64,000 nucleotides of DNA from Bacteroidales bacterium (GTDB lineage: Bacteria; Bacteroidota; Bacteroidia; Bacteroidales; P3). A program made the position numbers and the translations under genes. The notes below the pieces were generated by a model. The model saw nothing but the letters and a program-made list of their open reading frames with translations. It was not told the DNA's origin and made no database searches. Below, piece after piece: positions 24,904 through 33,348 of this stretch; the stretch's first letter is position 1, and every line of letters starts with the position of its first letter. The DNA lies in contig JAGBJI010000005.1 of assembly GCA_017934545.1 (NCBI GenBank), positions 62,001 through 126,000 of the forward strand. Direction: 5' to 3'.

Positions 24904-25371
24904 ATGAACGAACGATTTTTAAAACAAGCCATAGAATTGGCAAAAGCCAACGTTGAACAGGGCAAGGGCGGTCCGTTCGGTGCAGTTATAGTAAAAGACG
25001 GTCAGGTTATAGCCGTCGGCACCAACACTGTGACTTCGTCCAACGACCCTACCGCACATGCCGAAGTCAATGCCGTAAGAAACGCCTGCAAAGCGTTGGA
25101 CAGTTTCAACCTTTCGGGTTGCGAAATTTATTCATCGTGCGAACCGTGTCCTATGTGCTTAAGTGCTTTGTATTGGGCAAGAATTGACCGCATTTACTAT
25201 GCAGCCGACCAAAACGACGCTGCACTCGGCGGCTTTGATGACTCATTTATATATAAGGAACTCTCGCTTGACAAAAGCCAAAGGGCTATACAAAGCGGAC
25301 AATTCCTAAAATCCTTGGGTAAAGAACCGTTTGATATTTGGAACAACAAACAAGACAAAATCCGGTACTGA
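24904..25371 (+). CDS. guaD: Guanine deaminase (CDA family)
   Basis: Hydrolytically deaminates guanine to xanthine in purine salvage. The cytidine-deaminase fold zinc site is HAEVNAVR (catalytic Glu) and SSCEPCPMC. The FDDSFIYKE segment near the C-terminus and the 155-residue length match the B. subtilis GuaD type rather than the tRNA adenosine deaminase TadA. It follows purN by 14 bases, which supports a purine role. Confidence 0.9.
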   Translation: MNERFLKQAIELAKANVEQGKGGPFGAVIVKDGQVIAVGTNTVTSSNDPTAHAEVNAVRNACKALDSFNLSGCEIYSSCEPCPMCLSALYWARIDRIYYAADQNDAALGGFDDSFIYKELSLDKSQRAIQSGQFLKSLGKEPFDIWNNKQDKIRY

Positions 25372-25397
25372 CAAAACCTTTGCTTTATCCGTACTTT

Positions 25398-25530
25398 AAA
25401 AATCTCTTTTCTGAAAACAGAGAAAAAAAACATATGTATTTTTTTGAAAAAACATATGAATTTTGAATGAAAAACATATGTTTTTTGTTTCAAAAACATA
25501 TGTTTTTTTATTTTTGTTTCTGATTTCAAT
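25398..25530. repeat. Brick-built element, CATATG core, four units
   Basis: CATATG occurs at 25431, 25453, 25475 and 25497, exactly 22 bp apart four times. Each is between A-tracts and T-rich tracts. The left arm contains CTCTTTTCTGAAAACAGAG, related to the arms of other copies. A further direct repeat CGGCACAATA lies just beyond at 25561 and 25581. Located between guaD and prfB, no gene is present. Confidence 0.9.
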
Positions 25531-25642
25531 GTTTTGCAATGCAAATATTTTATACCCTTGCGGCACAATATTGACCCGCACGGCACAATAAACGGCAATT
25601 TTTTACGTATTTATATACATTATTAATTATAATCAAACCATC

Positions 25643-26729
25643 ATGACAACAGAAGAAACTATCAAAGATTTTGAGTCCCGTCTTCAAGATCTATGGAGGT
25701 GTCTTTGACATCGGTAAAAAACAAGACCTTATCAGAGAAAAACAAGCCGTAACCGAACAACCTGATTTTTGGGCCGACCCCAAAAAAGCCGAAAAGCTGT
25801 TAAAAGAGATTTCTTCGTTAAAAGACGTCGTTGAGGACTACAACCAAGCCCGTTCAACGTTTGAAGACTTAAAGGTATTGAAGGAATTTTTGGATGCGGG
25901 CGACGTCAGTGAAGACGAATTCAACGCCGAAAGCACTAAAACCGCAAAAAAAATAGAAAACCTTGAGTTTAAAAAGATGTTGGGTGCGGAAGAAGACTCG
26001 CTCAATGCCATATTGACCATAAATTCAGGTGCAGGCGGAACGGAAAGCTGCGATTGGGTGTCCATGCTTATGCGTATGTACGTCCGTTGGGCTGAAAGAA
26101 ACGGTTTCAAAGTTGAAGAAGTTTCCTCGCAGGAGGGCGATGTAGCGGGATACAAGAACGTTACCTTGGAAATAAGCGGCAAATACTGCTACGGATACCT
26201 CAAAGGCGAAAACGGCGTTCACCGTTTGGTAAGACTTTCTCCGTTCGACGCAGCCAACAAACGCCATACATCGTTCGCATCCGTATATGCCTATCCCGTA
26301 GTTGACGAAAATATTGAGATAAACGTAAACCCTGCCGACATAGAATGGGAAACGTTCCGTTCTTCGGGGCCGGGAGGACAAAACGTAAACAAGGTGGAAA
26401 CGGCTGTAAGGTTGCATTACAAACCCGACAACATAATCATAGAATGCCAACAGACCAGAAGTCAGTTGCAGAACAGGGAAAAAGCCTTGCAAATGCTTAA
26501 AAGCCAATTGTACGAACAGGAGTTAAGAAAAAAACAGGAGAAAATTGCCGAAATAGAAGCCGGAAAGAAAAGAGTGGAATGGGGTTCGCAAATCCGTTCT
26601 TACGTGCTTCACCCTTATCATATGGTAAAAGATTTGCGTACGGAATACGAAACGTCGGACACGTCGGGTATTTTGGACGGGGATTTGGACGCTATGATAA
26701 AAGCATATCTTATGCAATTCGGAGGATAA
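25643..26729 (+). CDS. prfB: Peptide chain release factor 2 with programmed +1 frameshift
   Basis: Recognises UGA and UAA and releases the finished peptide. The ATG at 25643 encodes 21 residues ending in CTT, then an in-frame TGA at 25706-25708. The Shine-Dalgarno-like GGAGGT at 25695-25700 and the slippery CTT-TGA-C site direct a +1 shift to GAC at 25707, giving a 361-residue product. This is the classical RF2 autoregulation: low RF2 favours the shift. The SPF anticodon-mimic tripeptide ([13 protein letters not shown]) and GGQ catalytic loop ([13 protein letters not shown]) are both present, which excludes RF1. Confidence 0.97.
25695..25709 (+). promoter_or_regulatory. Programmed +1 frameshift site of prfB
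   Basis: Reads GGAGGTGTCTTTGAC: a Shine-Dalgarno-like stimulator, two spacer bases, the CTT slip codon and a TGA stop followed by C. This arrangement is the known RF2 recoding signal. Confidence 0.95.
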
Positions 26730-26735
26730 CGCATT

Positions 26736-28226
26736 ATGAGTGACATAAAAAAACTTGCCGGTCAAACCGCTGTATACGGTGTGCCGACCATTGTAGGAAG
26801 GTTTTTGAACTATTTCCTTGTTCCGCTCTACACATATAACATCGCTACACAGGATTACGGAATGGTGTCCGAATTGTACGCATATGTGGCTTTTCTTATG
26901 ATATTGCTCACCTACGGAATGGAAACCGCTTTCTTCCGTTTCTCACAGGACAACGACAAAGACAAGGTTTTCAACACTGCAATGCTGAGTTTGCTGTGCA
27001 GCACTTCGCTGTTTTTGATTGTAACCTTTGTTTGCCTCAAACCAATCACCGCCGCAATGGAATATCAGGGACACCCGTCCTACATAGTTCTGTTTTTGCT
27101 GATTTTGGCAGTGGACGCACTCAAAGCCATACCCTATGCACTGCTGCGCAGGGAAAACCGCCCCAAACGCTTTGCACTAATCAAAACCACGGATATATTT
27201 TCCAACATAATCTTCAACCTGTTTTTCATTGCCCTTTGCCCCGTTCTTTACAGGCAAAAACACGCTTGGATAACTTCTTGGTTCAATCCAAACGATTTGG
27301 TCTTCTATATATTTCTTTCCAATCTGATTGCATGCGTCATAGCCATGGTTATGCTGCTGCCGGAATACAAAAAATTCAGATTTGACGCAGACTTGCAACT
27401 TTTGAAAAAGATGCTCTCCTACGGATTTCCCGTAATGATAGGCGGGCTTGCGGGTATGGTGAACGAAACTTTTGACCGTATTGCACTGAAACATTTAGTC
27501 AACGTACCCGAAGACTTGACCGACCAAGCACAAATATCGCAATGGAAGATGAGCCAGATAGGTATATACGGTGCATGTTACAAACTGTCGGTGGTAATCT
27601 CGCTTTTCATCCAGGCTTTTAAGTTTGCCGCCGAACCTTTTTTCTTTTCCAAGATGAAAAAAGACAACGCCAAACAAAGCTATTCGTCGGTTATGACGGC
27701 TTTTGTCATATTTCTGTGCTTTGTTTTTCTTGTCGTAATGGGATATATTGACATATTCAAATATTTCATGGGCAGCCAATACCGACAAGGCATATCCGTA
27801 GTACCCGTATTGCTGATGGCAAACATCTTTTTAGGCATTTATTACAATTTAAGTATATGGTACAAAGTGACGGACAAGACCAAATGGGGAGCCGTTATCT
27901 CAATCATCGGAGCCGTTATCACGCTTGCGGGCAACTACTTGTTGGTTCCCGTGCTTTCTTATACGGGTGCTGCCGTTACCACGCTGGTTTGCTATGTGTC
28001 AATAGCGGTTATATGCTACTGTTTGGGTCAAAAATACTACCCCGTTGACTACAAAGTAAAACGGTGTCTGATGTACGTATTTTTGTCCGTAGCATTGTTC
28101 GGGGTAATGTCTGCAATACGCACGCTGAATGCAGGAACGCCTGTCAACATTGCATGCTCCACGCTGTTGATTGCACTTTATGCCGCCGTTGCATTCAAAT
28201 TTGACATCCGCAAACTGTTGAAATAA
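26736..28226 (+). CDS. Polysaccharide flippase (Wzx/MATE-like, MOP superfamily)
   Basis: A 496-residue integral membrane protein with about 12-14 membrane segments. The N-terminus LAGQTAVYGVPTIVGRFLNYFLVPLYTYN is typical of lipid-linked oligosaccharide flippases of the MOP superfamily. It probably exports undecaprenyl-linked glycans or a related lipid. It follows prfB by six bases, apparently co-transcribed, and no glycan gene cluster surrounds it, so the substrate cannot be inferred. Confidence 0.88.
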   Translation: MSDIKKLAGQTAVYGVPTIVGRFLNYFLVPLYTYNIATQDYGMVSELYAYVAFLMILLTYGMETAFFRFSQDNDKDKVFNTAMLSLLCSTSLFLIVTFVCLKPITAAMEYQGHPSYIVLFLLILAVDALKAIPYALLRRENRPKRFALIKTTDIFSNIIFNLFFIALCPVLYRQKHAWITSWFNPNDLVFYIFLSNLIACVIAMVMLLPEYKKFRFDADLQLLKKMLSYGFPVMIGGLAGMVNETFDRIALKHLVNVPEDLTDQAQISQWKMSQIGIYGACYKLSVVISLFIQAFKFAAEPFFFSKMKKDNAKQSYSSVMTAFVIFLCFVFLVVMGYIDIFKYFMGSQYRQGISVVPVLLMANIFLGIYYNLSIWYKVTDKTKWGAVISIIGAVITLAGNYLLVPVLSYTGAAVTTLVCYVSIAVICYCLGQKYYPVDYKVKRCLMYVFLSVALFGVMSAIRTLNAGTPVNIACSTLLIALYAAVAFKFDIRKLLK

Positions 28227-28250
28227 TTTCGCTTTTTTTCATTTTATTAA

Positions 28251-28421
28251 CGCCCTTTCGCATTTGATTTTTGCCCCTTCTGAAAACAATCTCAAAAAAA
28301 ATAGGTTTTTTTGGTGAAAAAATGTGGTTTTTTGAGGCAAAAAATGTGATTTTTTTGAGATTACTTTCGCAAGGGGCAAAAACAAAATATCAAAAGGCGG
28401 TAAAAGAATGAAAAAGGGCGG
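28251..28421. repeat. Brick-built element, TAGG/TGTGG core, between convergent genes
   Basis: Inner cores TAGG (28302-28305), TGTGG (28323-28327) and TGTGA (28345-28349), 22 bp apart, between A- and T-tracts. The left arm contains GCCCCTTCTGAAAACAATC and the right arm, read inversely, GCCCCTTGCGAAAGTAATC. Outer bricks CGCCCTTT and AAAAGGCGG lie on each side. It sits between the 3' ends of the flippase and the YdiJ-like gene, where the T-tracts could serve as a terminator in both directions. Confidence 0.8.
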
Positions 28422-28444
28422 TAAAGAAATGTGCAAGAAGAGGT

Positions 28445-31369
28445 TTATTTCAAAGCATTGTAAAGTATTTCAACAGGATGCAATGCTTTTCTTTCGCAAA
28501 AGTCCGCTATCTGTTGGCGGCACGAAGTACCCGAAGCACAAATCAAAGTCTGTTTTGCGGCATTGTTTATATACGGTATCAACACCTGATGGACTATGGC
28601 TTCGCTTTGTTTGTAGTGTTTGGCTTCGTAACCGAAACTGCCTGCCATTCCGCAACATCCCGACGGTATTGCCTTGGCGTGATATGCCTTGGGAATGGAC
28701 AGAATTGCCTGCATATACTTTTCACCTACTATTGCTTTTTGCTGACAATGGGTATGGTAGATAATCTCTGCACTTTCTTCGGTAAACTGTGTCGGTTTTA
28801 TATTGCCCTTTTCATATTCGCGGTACAAAAATTCATCAAAACACAGACAGTTTTTGCTCACTTGACTTATGTCTTCTGATGTAAGCGACGGATATTCGTC
28901 CCTGAAAGAAAGCACGGCGGAGGGTTCCAAGCCGACCAAAGGGTGAGCGTCGGAAATCAAATCTTTTACCATGTCAATATTGTGCCGTGCAAGTTTCTTT
29001 CCACGCTTAACAAGACCTTTGGAAAACAGTATACGTCCGCTGTTTTTCACCGGTGCAAGCCGTACCTCGTAGCCCAAACGGTGCAAAAGTTTAAGAAAAG
29101 TTTCGGCAATGTGTGCATCTTGGTATTGGGAAAACTCATCAACAAGCAAATAAACATAAGGCAGCGGAGTGTTTTGTACAGGTTGCAACGCAGTCTTACG
29201 CACAAAATGGTTGTAACGTTGTCTGAAAGTCAAATTGTGCAGTTTAGGCAATGTGCGAAGGGGTGAAAAATGCATCATCTTCTTGATTATTGAACCCGTA
29301 ACGGCGTTGGACACTATGAAATTGTAAACCTGCGGCATCATACTGCCCGCTTTTTGTATCAAAGGCAGATAACCCATCAACAGTATATGCAACGGAGTTC
29401 CTTTTTGCTGATAGTAATGTTGTAAGTATTCGGATTTGAGCTTTGTCATGTCCACATTGGACGGACATTCCCGCTTGCAACCTTTGCACATAAGGCAATC
29501 GTCCAATAAGTCTTTTATTTCCTGCGAAGCAAAAGCTTCCTTTACGGAACGGGAAAGGAATATTTCACGCAAAATATTGGCACGGGCGCGGGTTGAAAAG
29601 CGTTCGTCGTTGCCTGAAATGCGGAACGAAGGACACATAGTGGCTTGAAACAATGTGTCTTTTCTGCATACTCCCGCTCCGTTGCACTGTTCTACGGCCT
29701 GAAGAAAGGATATTTCTTTGTCAAACGAGTAGTATGTAGCAATGTTGTACACATCTTTGTCCGCTTTTCCGCCGCCGTATCTTAAGTATGCGTCCATCGG
29801 GGGCGTGTTAACTATTTTTCCGCGGTTGAAAATGTCATTAGGGTCAAACGTTTTCTTCAATTCCTGCATCAATTTGTAGACCTCATCGCCGTACATCAAC
29901 GGTATAAACTCCCCTCTCAACCGTCCGTCGCCGTGTTCGCCCGACAAAGAGCCGCCGTATTTCTTAACCAACAATGCCACATCGTATGCTATTTTGCGGA
30001 AAAGTTCAACGTCCTGCTTTTTTTTCAGATTCAACACGGGACGCAAATGCAGTTCGCCGCTGGCAATATGTGCATGGTAAACGCAATCAAGTCCGTATTT
30101 TTTCAACAAAAGGGCGAAATCTTCCATGTATTGCGGCAAATCTTTAGGTGCAACGGCGGTATCTTCCACAACACTTACGGGTTTGCTGTCACCGGGTACA
30201 TTGGTTAACAGACCCAAGCCTGCTTTCCGCAGTTCCCATACACGTTTTATGTCTTCTCCCCTTACAACCGTGTACTGATAACCTAATTTGTCCTTTTTCA
30301 ACAAAGCAACGGTGTCGGCAATTGCCTGTTCCAACTCCTCACTTGTAGGTTTGCACAACTCATCTACTATAATTGCTTTGGGGTTTCCGCTTATGAAGAA
30401 AAGATTTCCGCTTTGCTCTTTGTTGCGTTTAGCTGCCGATATAATGTTTTCATCCATCAATTCAACGGCAATAGGAGAAAATTCCAAACAACGCAGATTG
30501 GCAAGAAAACTTTCAGATAAGCTGTTGAAATGTACGCATATTGCGGCACGGTGTTGGGAAGGCAAATCCATAATCTTCAACTTCATTGCCGTAATATAGC
30601 AAAGTGTGCCTTCGCTGCCCGCAATCAAACGGCACACGTCTATATTGTCTTCGTCTAAAACCTCATCCAAGGCGTATCCATTGTTCCTTCTGATTACGTC
30701 TTTGTTAGGAAAAGAAGATTTGATTGCGTTTTTGATGTTTTCATCTTTGCATATACCGTATATATAGCGGTATATCCCGGTTTCAAGGCTTGGATTTGCG
30801 GAACTGCTTTCTGTTTTCTGCAAAAATTCCTGCCTTGTCAAACGTTTGAATGTTACTTCCGAACCGTCTGCAAGTATACATTCCAACTCCAAAATGTTAT
30901 CTCTGGTCGTTTCCCACGCCACAGAATGCAATCCGCATGAGTTGTTGCCGACCATACCTCCCAATGTGCAGCGGTTGGATGTTGAAGTTTCGGGTGCAAA
31001 AAACTTGTTGTACTGTTTTAGTTCGTGATTCAAAACGTCCCTTACCACTCCGGGTTCGGCCCATACATAGTTCTCCTTGGCGTTAATCTGCTTTATACGG
31101 CAGAAATGTTTGCTTATATCCACCACGATTCCCTCTCCGACAACCTGACCTGCCAAAGAAGTTCCAGCACCTCTGAAGATTATGTTAATCTTATGCTCAT
31201 TGCAAAAAGTTATTATTGTTTTGATGTCTTTTTTGTCCGCAGGATAAACCACCGCAACGGGTTTTTGTCTGTACGCCGAGGCATCGGTGGAATACAAAAC
31301 GAGCGTTGTATAGTCCGTTTTTATTTCGCAGGAAATCAATTCCTGCAATTGTTTCAATTGTTGCGTCAT
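28445..31369 (-). CDS. FAD-linked oxidoreductase with Fe-S and CCG domains (YdiJ/D-2-hydroxyacid dehydrogenase type)
   Basis: A 974-residue fusion. The N-terminal FAD_binding_4 domain has FRGAGTSLAGQVVG and LGGMVGNNSCG, followed by the FAD-oxidase C domain with SGEHGDGRLRGEFIP. Two ferredoxin-type motifs follow (CNGAGVCRKD...CP and CLMCKGCKRECP), then a CCG domain (SGCCGMAGSFGYE). The layout matches E. coli YdiJ, a D-2-hydroxyglutarate dehydrogenase, and is related to GlcD/GlcF glycolate oxidase and D-lactate dehydrogenases; the substrate is uncertain. The ATG at 31369 is chosen since upstream codons to 31444 run into dtd and look unconserved. Confidence 0.9.
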   Translation of the reverse strand: MTQQLKQLQELISCEIKTDYTTLVLYSTDASAYRQKPVAVVYPADKKDIKTIITFCNEHKINIIFRGAGTSLAGQVVGEGIVVDISKHFCRIKQINAKENYVWAEPGVVRDVLNHELKQYNKFFAPETSTSNRCTLGGMVGNNSCGLHSVAWETTRDNILELECILADGSEVTFKRLTRQEFLQKTESSSANPSLETGIYRYIYGICKDENIKNAIKSSFPNKDVIRRNNGYALDEVLDEDNIDVCRLIAGSEGTLCYITAMKLKIMDLPSQHRAAICVHFNSLSESFLANLRCLEFSPIAVELMDENIISAAKRNKEQSGNLFFISGNPKAIIVDELCKPTSEELEQAIADTVALLKKDKLGYQYTVVRGEDIKRVWELRKAGLGLLTNVPGDSKPVSVVEDTAVAPKDLPQYMEDFALLLKKYGLDCVYHAHIASGELHLRPVLNLKKKQDVELFRKIAYDVALLVKKYGGSLSGEHGDGRLRGEFIPLMYGDEVYKLMQELKKTFDPNDIFNRGKIVNTPPMDAYLRYGGGKADKDVYNIATYYSFDKEISFLQAVEQCNGAGVCRKDTLFQATMCPSFRISGNDERFSTRARANILREIFLSRSVKEAFASQEIKDLLDDCLMCKGCKRECPSNVDMTKLKSEYLQHYYQQKGTPLHILLMGYLPLIQKAGSMMPQVYNFIVSNAVTGSIIKKMMHFSPLRTLPKLHNLTFRQRYNHFVRKTALQPVQNTPLPYVYLLVDEFSQYQDAHIAETFLKLLHRLGYEVRLAPVKNSGRILFSKGLVKRGKKLARHNIDMVKDLISDAHPLVGLEPSAVLSFRDEYPSLTSEDISQVSKNCLCFDEFLYREYEKGNIKPTQFTEESAEIIYHTHCQQKAIVGEKYMQAILSIPKAYHAKAIPSGCCGMAGSFGYEAKHYKQSEAIVHQVLIPYINNAAKQTLICASGTSCRQQIADFCERKALHPVEILYNALK

Positions 31370-31421
31370 AATAAAAGAATTTTGCACTTGTTTACAATGC
31401 AGGACAGCACAACCAATCCTG

Positions 31422-31874
31422 CTATTCTTTGAGTTTGGTGTCAATAATTATGGTAACGGGACCGTCATTGCACAGACTTACCTGCATATCTGCACCGAAT
31501 CTGCCCGTAGCAACGGGTTTGCCCAAAACCTTTTGCAACGAAGCGACAAAACGTTCATACATCGGCAGGGCGAAATCAGGTTTGGAACTTCTCAAATAAG
31601 AAGGACGGTTGCCTTTTTTAGTTGATGCAAACAGCGTAAATTGACTTACAACCATTATATCGCCCCCTGTCTGCAATATATTCAGATTCATAACCGAGTT
31701 TTCGTCATCAAAAATCCGTAAACCTACAATCTTGCCCGTCAACCAATCAATATCGGCCTGTGTATCCGTATCTTCAACGGCCAACAATACGACCATACCG
31801 CCCTGTACGGACGATACGGCAACATTGTTGATTGTTACCTGTGCATTTTTGCAACGTTGAATAACAACCCTCAT
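31422..31874 (-). CDS. dtd: D-aminoacyl-tRNA deacylase
   Basis: Removes D-amino acids mischarged on tRNA. The 150-residue protein begins MRVVIQRCKNAQVTI and carries both active-site motifs, SQFTLFAS and NDGPVTI (the Gly-cisPro motif). Length is exactly typical. It lies between rluB and the YdiJ-like gene on the same strand. Confidence 0.96.
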   Translation of the reverse strand: MRVVIQRCKNAQVTINNVAVSSVQGGMVVLLAVEDTDTQADIDWLTGKIVGLRIFDDENSVMNLNILQTGGDIMVVSQFTLFASTKKGNRPSYLRSSKPDFALPMYERFVASLQKVLGKPVATGRFGADMQVSLCNDGPVTIIIDTKLKE

Positions 31875-31907
31875 CGCAATTAAAAAATATGTTTGCTCGG
31901 TTTACGG

Positions 31908-33008
31908 TTATTTCTGCATATACAGAAATCCTATCTCTTTGTCTTCAAGGAACCGATACTGTCCCCGCAAAAGATTTTTCTTGGTTAAACCCGCAAAATA
32001 CACTCTGTCCAATTTTTTGACTTCGTAACCCAAATATTCAAACAGACGTCTTATTATACGGTTTTTCCCCGAATGAATGCTTATGCCTACTTTTTTCTTG
32101 TCCATAGGCGTATTGTTCTGCCAATTTATGTCGTCCACCCTCATCATACCGTCTTCCAACTCCACGCCTTCCAACAATTTGTTCATATCTTCCTTCAACA
32201 ACGGACGGTCAAGTTCGGCATTGTAAACCTTTTGAGCCCCGTATGACGGATGGGTCAGTTTCTTTGTCAACTCACCGTCATTGGTTAAAAGCAACAATCC
32301 CGTTGTCATTCTGTCCAAACGGCCTACCGGATAAACTCTTTCCCTGCATGCTCCGTCTATAAGCTCCATTACCGTTTTGCGTTGGTGCGGGTCGTCGGAC
32401 GTGGTTATATATCCCTTGGGTTTGTTTAACAAGATATATACTTTTTTCTCGTTTCTCAAAGTACGGCCGTTGTATTGGACCTTATCACCGGGCTGTACCC
32501 TGTATCCCAATGTGGTTACAACTTCGCCGTTTACCTTTATAACGCCCGTGGTTATCAACACGTCGGCTTCGCGTCTGGAGCAAATGCCGGCATTGGCTAT
32601 ATACTTGTTCAACCTTACGGCTTTGTCAGCTTGTTGCGGCTGTACTTGGGCGGGAGTTGCCGCTCTTTTTTCCCTGAACAATCTTTCGCCGTTTTCACCG
32701 TACTGAACACGCGGACGTCTGCCCGGTTGGTTCTCGCTTTGATACTGTTCAAAAGCACGCTGACGCTTTTGATACGGTTGGGTACTGTCTTTGCCGTAAC
32801 GTTTTGAGTTGCCGTTGCGGTCAAAACGCCTGCCGTAGTTTGAAGACTTGCTTTTATCGGAATTTTCCCTGCGGTTCTGCTGTTTAAACGGCTCTCCGTC
32901 AGATTGATGATTTCTTTTGTCACGAGAATATCTGTCATCGCGACGATTCTCTCTACGACGGCCGCTGTCGTTGCGTGACCAATCGTGATTGTTTCTCTCT
33001 GTTGCCAT
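31908..33008 (-). CDS. rluB: 23S rRNA pseudouridine synthase, RluB/RsuA family
   Basis: A 366-residue pseudouridine synthase. The first 125 residues are a disordered, Arg/Asn/Asp/Gln-rich extension common in Bacteroidota members. An S4 RNA-binding domain follows (RLNKYIANAGICSRREADVL), then the catalytic domain with Asp in GRLDRMTTGLLLLTNDGE. RluB modifies U2605 in helix 80 of 23S rRNA; the exact target is inferred from the family. A -7 box lies at 33034-33042. Confidence 0.92.
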   Translation of the reverse strand: MATERNNHDWSRNDSGRRRENRRDDRYSRDKRNHQSDGEPFKQQNRRENSDKSKSSNYGRRFDRNGNSKRYGKDSTQPYQKRQRAFEQYQSENQPGRRPRVQYGENGERLFREKRAATPAQVQPQQADKAVRLNKYIANAGICSRREADVLITTGVIKVNGEVVTTLGYRVQPGDKVQYNGRTLRNEKKVYILLNKPKGYITTSDDPHQRKTVMELIDGACRERVYPVGRLDRMTTGLLLLTNDGELTKKLTHPSYGAQKVYNAELDRPLLKEDMNKLLEGVELEDGMMRVDDINWQNNTPMDKKKVGISIHSGKNRIIRRLFEYLGYEVKKLDRVYFAGLTKKNLLRGQYRFLEDKEIGFLYMQK

Positions 33009-33033
33009 AATAAAAATTACATTAAATTATTTT

Positions 33034-33042
33034 GCAAAGTTA
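33034..33042 (-). promoter_or_regulatory. -7 box TAACTTTGC for rluB
   Basis: Exact TAnnTTTGC on the minus strand, 26 bases upstream of the rluB ATG. Confidence 0.55.
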
Positions 33043-33070
33043 CTTATATTCTTTGAATTGACAATTTATT

Positions 33071-33243
33071 GCCGCCGAATTCGGAAAGATTTTTGCCTTT
33101 TCAGAAAAGAGTTTTAAAAAAATCAGATTTTTTGACCGAAAAAACCTATTTTTTTGAGGCAAAAAACCTATTTTTTTTCGGATTACTTTCGCAAGGGGCA
33201 AAAACCGAATGTCAAAAGGCGGAATTTTTTTCACAAAGGGCGG
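33071..33243. repeat. Brick-built element, CCTA core (inverse copy of the 11.1-kb element)
   Basis: Inner cores TCAGA (33123-33127), CCTA (33145-33148) and CCTA (33167-33170), spaced about 22 bp. Its 118-bp central part is the reverse complement of 11150-11268 with only a few differences, clustered in one spacer. Outer bricks AAAAGGCGG and AAAGGGCGG continue the 21-22 bp phase to the right. It lies between the divergent rluB and cusA genes. Confidence 0.85.
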
Positions 33244-33310
33244 AAGAAAAATGCTTTTATTTCATAAAATTTTTACAAAATTTTGTAAATCAAATGTGCC
33301 TGTATTGCAA

Positions 33311-33319
33311 TAATTTTGC
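33311..33319 (+). promoter_or_regulatory. -7 box TAATTTTGC for the cusA operon
   Basis: Exact consensus, 30 bases before the GTG start at 33349. A TTTG at 33282-33285 is 25 bases upstream, somewhat farther than the usual 19-21. Confidence 0.5.
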
Positions 33320-33348
33320 ACTGTAATTGAAAATCTACGCATATTTTT

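Noticed and set aside
24904-25371. tRNA adenosine deaminase TadA
   Set aside because: FDDSFIYKE near the C-terminus, length and purN linkage favour guanine deaminase.
25671-26729. Release factor gene starting at 25671 as an independent frame
   Set aside because: The frame has no proper start there; the CTTTGAC recoding site and the upstream ATG at 25643 show a frameshifted prfB.
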